9,639 nt of DNA from Sutterella sp. (GTDB lineage: Bacteria > Pseudomonadota > Gammaproteobacteria > Burkholderiales > Burkholderiaceae_F), in contig DNLN01000195.1 in NCBI GenBank assembly GCA_003488465.1, forward strand, positions 1 to 9,639, given 5' to 3'. The translations under genes and the position numbers were made by a program. The notes below the pieces were generated by a model that did not search any database, was not told the DNA's origin, and worked only from the letters and a program-made list of their open reading frames with translations. Positions 6,889 to 9,639 of the stretch are shown one piece after another. The stretch's first letter is position 1. Every line of letters begins with the position of its first letter.

Positions 6889-9639
6889 GTTCAACGTGTT
6901 TGACAAAAGCGATGATCTGCGTGGAGCGCGTCTTATTGAAGCGAGTGCAGGCACCGGGAAGACTTTCTCGCTGGTTGAGATCGTCAAGCGGCTCGTTGCT
7001 CAGCAGGACGATCCGGTCGACATCACTCGGCTGCTTCTCGTGACCTTCACAAATGCGGCCACGAATGAACTCTCCACACGCCTGAAGGCGGGATTGGAGG
7101 AAAAGCTTCGGCAGGAGACGGATGCCGACGCGACCGCGCGTCTGGAACAAGCGCTCGAGCATTTTGACGATGCATGCATCTTCACGATCCATGGCTTTTG
7201 CCGCAAGATGCTGACCGAGTACACGTTCGTGCACGGCGGCAGCTATGGCGTGGAGCTGCAGCTCGAGGATGACCAGATGCGCCAGCAGGTTGTCGACGAG
7301 TTTGTCCGCGACAAGGTGAGAAGCCTGCCCGAGGAGAGCGTGATGGCGCTCGTTGGTCTGCAGGAAGCCCTGTCATTGCTTCTCAAGGACATGACGGGGC
7401 GGGACAGTGCGCTTCCTTTTAGAGTCGTTCCCGATGACGGATCGCCGATTGCCGAGTGTCTGAAGGAGTTCCCTGGCTGGGCAGCAAAGCGCCTCTTCGA
7501 ACTCAAGACTCAGGCCGGCGTCATGAGCGGCGACGAAATGCTTGCGCTTATGGCGCGCAAGGTGCGGGAGGTTCCCGAGTTCGCCCGGGCTGTCCGCGAG
7601 CGGTTTGACGCCGTGCTGATCGATGAGTTTCAGGATACGGACAGCGTTCAGTATGCGGCCTTCCGTGAGCTGTTCCTTCAGGGGGAAAACCGTCCCCGGC
7701 ACGTCATTTTTGTCGGCGACCCAAAGCAGGCAATTTATCGGTTCCGCCGAGCGGAGCTCGAAACCTACATTCGCGCCCGCAATGAGATCGGCAATGTCTA
7801 TACGCTGGGGAACAACTACCGGACGACACGTGCGCTGCTCGATGTCTTCAACCTGTTCTTTGGCAACGGAAATTCCGACAAGCCGTCGCGGTCGTTTTTC
7901 AGCGATGACATCCTGTACCGGCCTGTTGGCTGCGGCAATCCTGCAAAGACGCCGGTTCTTGAGCAGGGCGAGGATGGAACGCTTCGCCCGTTGCCGGTGT
8001 TCGAAGTGCTTTTTAATCAAGAAGAGACTTCCGAAGAGGAGAAGGAACTGGCGAGAGGCTCTGTCGATCAATTGCGGGCCCTGGAGGATGAGTGGATTGC
8101 GAGCGACATCGATCGGTTGATCAATGGCAAGTGCTTTCTTGGTGCCCAAAGGGTCAAGCCTTCCGATATTGCGATTCTCGTGAGCAAGCGCGAACAGGCC
8201 AACGGTGTGATCGAGGCGCTCAGGAGCAGGCGGATTCCGGTCTGCCTCTCAAGCAACGAGGATGTGTTCAAGACCGAGCAGGCCGACGAAATCCTCGCCA
8301 TTCTCAAGGTGATGGAGGATCCGACCGATCTCCAGATGCTTGCCGCTGCGCGCACATCGCGCATCTTCGGTGACACGCTCAAGACATTCGGCGCCGATCA
8401 GGACGCCATCGTGCAGGCGCAGGTTGACGTCCGGGAGACGCTTGAGAGGTATCGGCATGCCGGACTGACGGCGGCTTTTACGTTCCTCTTCGAGCGTCGG
8501 ACAGTTGTCAAGCGGCTGATGCCGCTCAAGATGGGGCGCCAGTATCTGCGCAACTACAGGCATGTGCTCGAGTTGCTGCAGGAGCAGACGCAGACGCTTC
8601 CCGCGCTTGCTGGTCTCATCCGCTGGTTTGAAAGCGAAAAGGCCTCGGACGAGTGTCCCGAAAACAGACATCTTCGGATCGAGTCCGATGAAAGACTGGT
8701 GACTGTCGAGACGATTCACGCAAGCAAGGGGCTGGAATATCCGATTGTGTACCTTGCGCATGCCTCGGCGAAACTTAATCCGCGTGCCGTCAAGCCAGGC
8801 TTTTTCAAGGCCGAGGAATCTGGCTGCCCCGTGCTTGAAATGGTGCTTGATGCAGGTGCAATTCCCGAGGAGCAGATTGAAAGCGAAAACCTCAAGCAGA
8901 TGCAGGAGGAGGCGCGTAAGGCCTACGTGGCCATGACTCGTGCGACAAGCCGTCTGGTTTTGCCCTTGATGCAAAAGCGACTGAAGAAGGATGGTTCGCC
9001 AAGCGTCTATACCGGTGAGAATATTTACTGGAAGGTGGCAACCGGACAGCCCATGATTGCCAATAAGGCAGATACAGAAAGACAGTTCAATGAAGTCATC
9101 GAGCGCATCAAGGATGCTGTCAAGGCTGACATGCCGAAGATCTGCGGCGACTTGTCGGCCATTGCCGGCGTGGACTTTTCTGACACGCCGGATGGCAAAC
9201 GGGTTGACGACCTGATCAGGATCACGCATCCGCTCAACCAGCCGAAGATCAAGGTCCGGGATGGGTGCGAGAAGACTGAGCCTACTGCCTATGGCGTGGA
9301 TGATTCCGTTTGCATCCGGAGCGCCTGGTCGACCACAAGCTTCTCAGCCCTGCGGCGGGGCGCGGCGCAGGCCATGCCTGAGCAAAGTCCCGATCCGCTC
9401 GAGGAGGAGAAGCCGCAGGAAGCCTCGGAAGGCGAGCTTACTGAAGAGCAAAAGCGTGACATCGTGCATTTGCAGGGCGGCACCCGCATCGGCACGATGC
9501 TCCACGAAATTTTCGAGCGGACTGATTTTCAGGATGTCGTGCGCAAGTCGGAGGCCGACTTTGAAGATCACATTGATCGGTTGCTTCGTCCGTATCGTGA
9601 ACTGCTTGGGCAAGAGTACGCATTTGCGCTGCCCGCAGT
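6881..9639 (+). CDS. recB: RecB, helicase-nuclease subunit of RecBCD (3' end cut off)
   Basis: RecB is the 3'-to-5' SF1A (UvrD-like) helicase and the sole nuclease of RecBCD. The frame is open from the ATG to the window end, 919 complete codons with no stop. Motifs appear in order: Walker A IEASAGTGKT (Lys27), motif Ia LLLVTFTNAATNELSTRL, FTIHGFCRKML (from 101), Walker B VLIDEFQDTD (Asp248, Glu249), motif III VGDPKQAIYRFR (from 278), motif IV YTLGNNYRTT, motif V TIHASKGLEYP (from 611) and motif VI YVAMTRA (682-688). A linker of about 185 residues, partly acidic and containing SAWSTTSFSALRR, leads to GTRIGTMLHEIFERTDF. His875 there corresponds to the metal-binding His956 of E. coli RecB, so the nuclease domain has begun. 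The catalytic Asp/Lys residues and QxxxY-type motif lie beyond the window. The distance from Lys27 to Asp248 is about 130 residues shorter than in E. coli, while the helicase-nuclease linker is about 40 longer. The first 8 bases overlap the recC end. Confidence 0.97.
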   Translation, partial: MPEFNVFDKSDDLRGARLIEASAGTGKTFSLVEIVKRLVAQQDDPVDITRLLLVTFTNAATNELSTRLKAGLEEKLRQETDADATARLEQALEHFDDACIFTIHGFCRKMLTEYTFVHGGSYGVELQLEDDQMRQQVVDEFVRDKVRSLPEESVMALVGLQEALSLLLKDMTGRDSALPFRVVPDDGSPIAECLKEFPGWAAKRLFELKTQAGVMSGDEMLALMARKVREVPEFARAVRERFDAVLIDEFQDTDSVQYAAFRELFLQGENRPRHVIFVGDPKQAIYRFRRAELETYIRARNEIGNVYTLGNNYRTTRALLDVFNLFFGNGNSDKPSRSFFSDDILYRPVGCGNPAKTPVLEQGEDGTLRPLPVFEVLFNQEETSEEEKELARGSVDQLRALEDEWIASDIDRLINGKCFLGAQRVKPSDIAILVSKREQANGVIEALRSRRIPVCLSSNEDVFKTEQADEILAILKVMEDPTDLQMLAAARTSRIFGDTLKTFGADQDAIVQAQVDVRETLERYRHAGLTAAFTFLFERRTVVKRLMPLKMGRQYLRNYRHVLELLQEQTQTLPALAGLIRWFESEKASDECPENRHLRIESDERLVTVETIHASKGLEYPIVYLAHASAKLNPRAVKPGFFKAEESGCPVLEMVLDAGAIPEEQIESENLKQMQEEARKAYVAMTRATSRLVLPLMQKRLKKDGSPSVYTGENIYWKVATGQPMIANKADTERQFNEVIERIKDAVKADMPKICGDLSAIAGVDFSDTPDGKRVDDLIRITHPLNQPKIKVRDGCEKTEPTAYGVDDSVCIRSAWSTTSFSALRRGAAQAMPEQSPDPLEEEKPQEASEGELTEEQKRDIVHLQGGTRIGTMLHEIFERTDFQDVVRKSEADFEDHIDRLLRPYRELLGQEYAFALPA

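Noticed and set aside
8249..9229. A 326-codon open frame on the minus strand.
   Set aside because: It lies wholly inside recB, whose motifs on the plus strand are unmistakable. The antisense protein resembles nothing I know.

Overview
The window reads as a stretch of bacterial chromosome, moderately GC-rich and densely coding. It most likely comes from a betaproteobacterium (Burkholderiales). The main support is a DUF2863-type protein, a family I associate with Betaproteobacteria, together with proteobacterial HtpG and a RecBCD-type recC-recB pair. The divergence of the RecBC proteins would fit a host-associated lineage such as Sutterellaceae, but that is a guess and nothing in the window proves it. 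I see no mobile elements, tRNA or rRNA genes, CRISPR arrays or integration scars.

Layout. Positions 53-1945 (minus strand) encode the Hsp90 chaperone HtpG. A near-perfect heat-shock (sigma-32) promoter sits directly upstream, at 2009-2037. Positions 2048-3232 (minus) encode a 394-residue protein of unknown function that I assign to DUF2863. A 164-bp divergent intergenic region (3233-3396) holds candidate promoters in both directions. Positions 3397-6888 (plus) encode RecC. From 6881 to the window end (plus) lies RecB, cut off by the window edge inside its C-terminal nuclease domain. recC and recB overlap by 8 bases, and recB has a strong ribosome binding site inside the recC 3' end. recD would be expected further downstream but is outside the window.

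How the genes work together. RecB (motor and nuclease) and RecC (scaffold and Chi-recognition subunit) form the core of the RecBCD double-strand-break repair and foreign-DNA degradation enzyme, and here they are clearly co-translated. HtpG and the DUF2863 protein are transcribed away from them. HtpG probably has its own heat-shock transcript, starting just after the DUF2863 stop codon.

Novelty. I do not see a new multi-gene system. The most interesting material is within RecBC. RecC lacks most of the residues that read Chi in Escherichia coli. RecB is about 130 residues shorter between helicase motifs I and II, in the region that carries the DNA-contacting arm. These two features could point to an altered Chi sequence or altered Chi control. 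All comparisons to E. coli proteins were made from memory, without alignment software.
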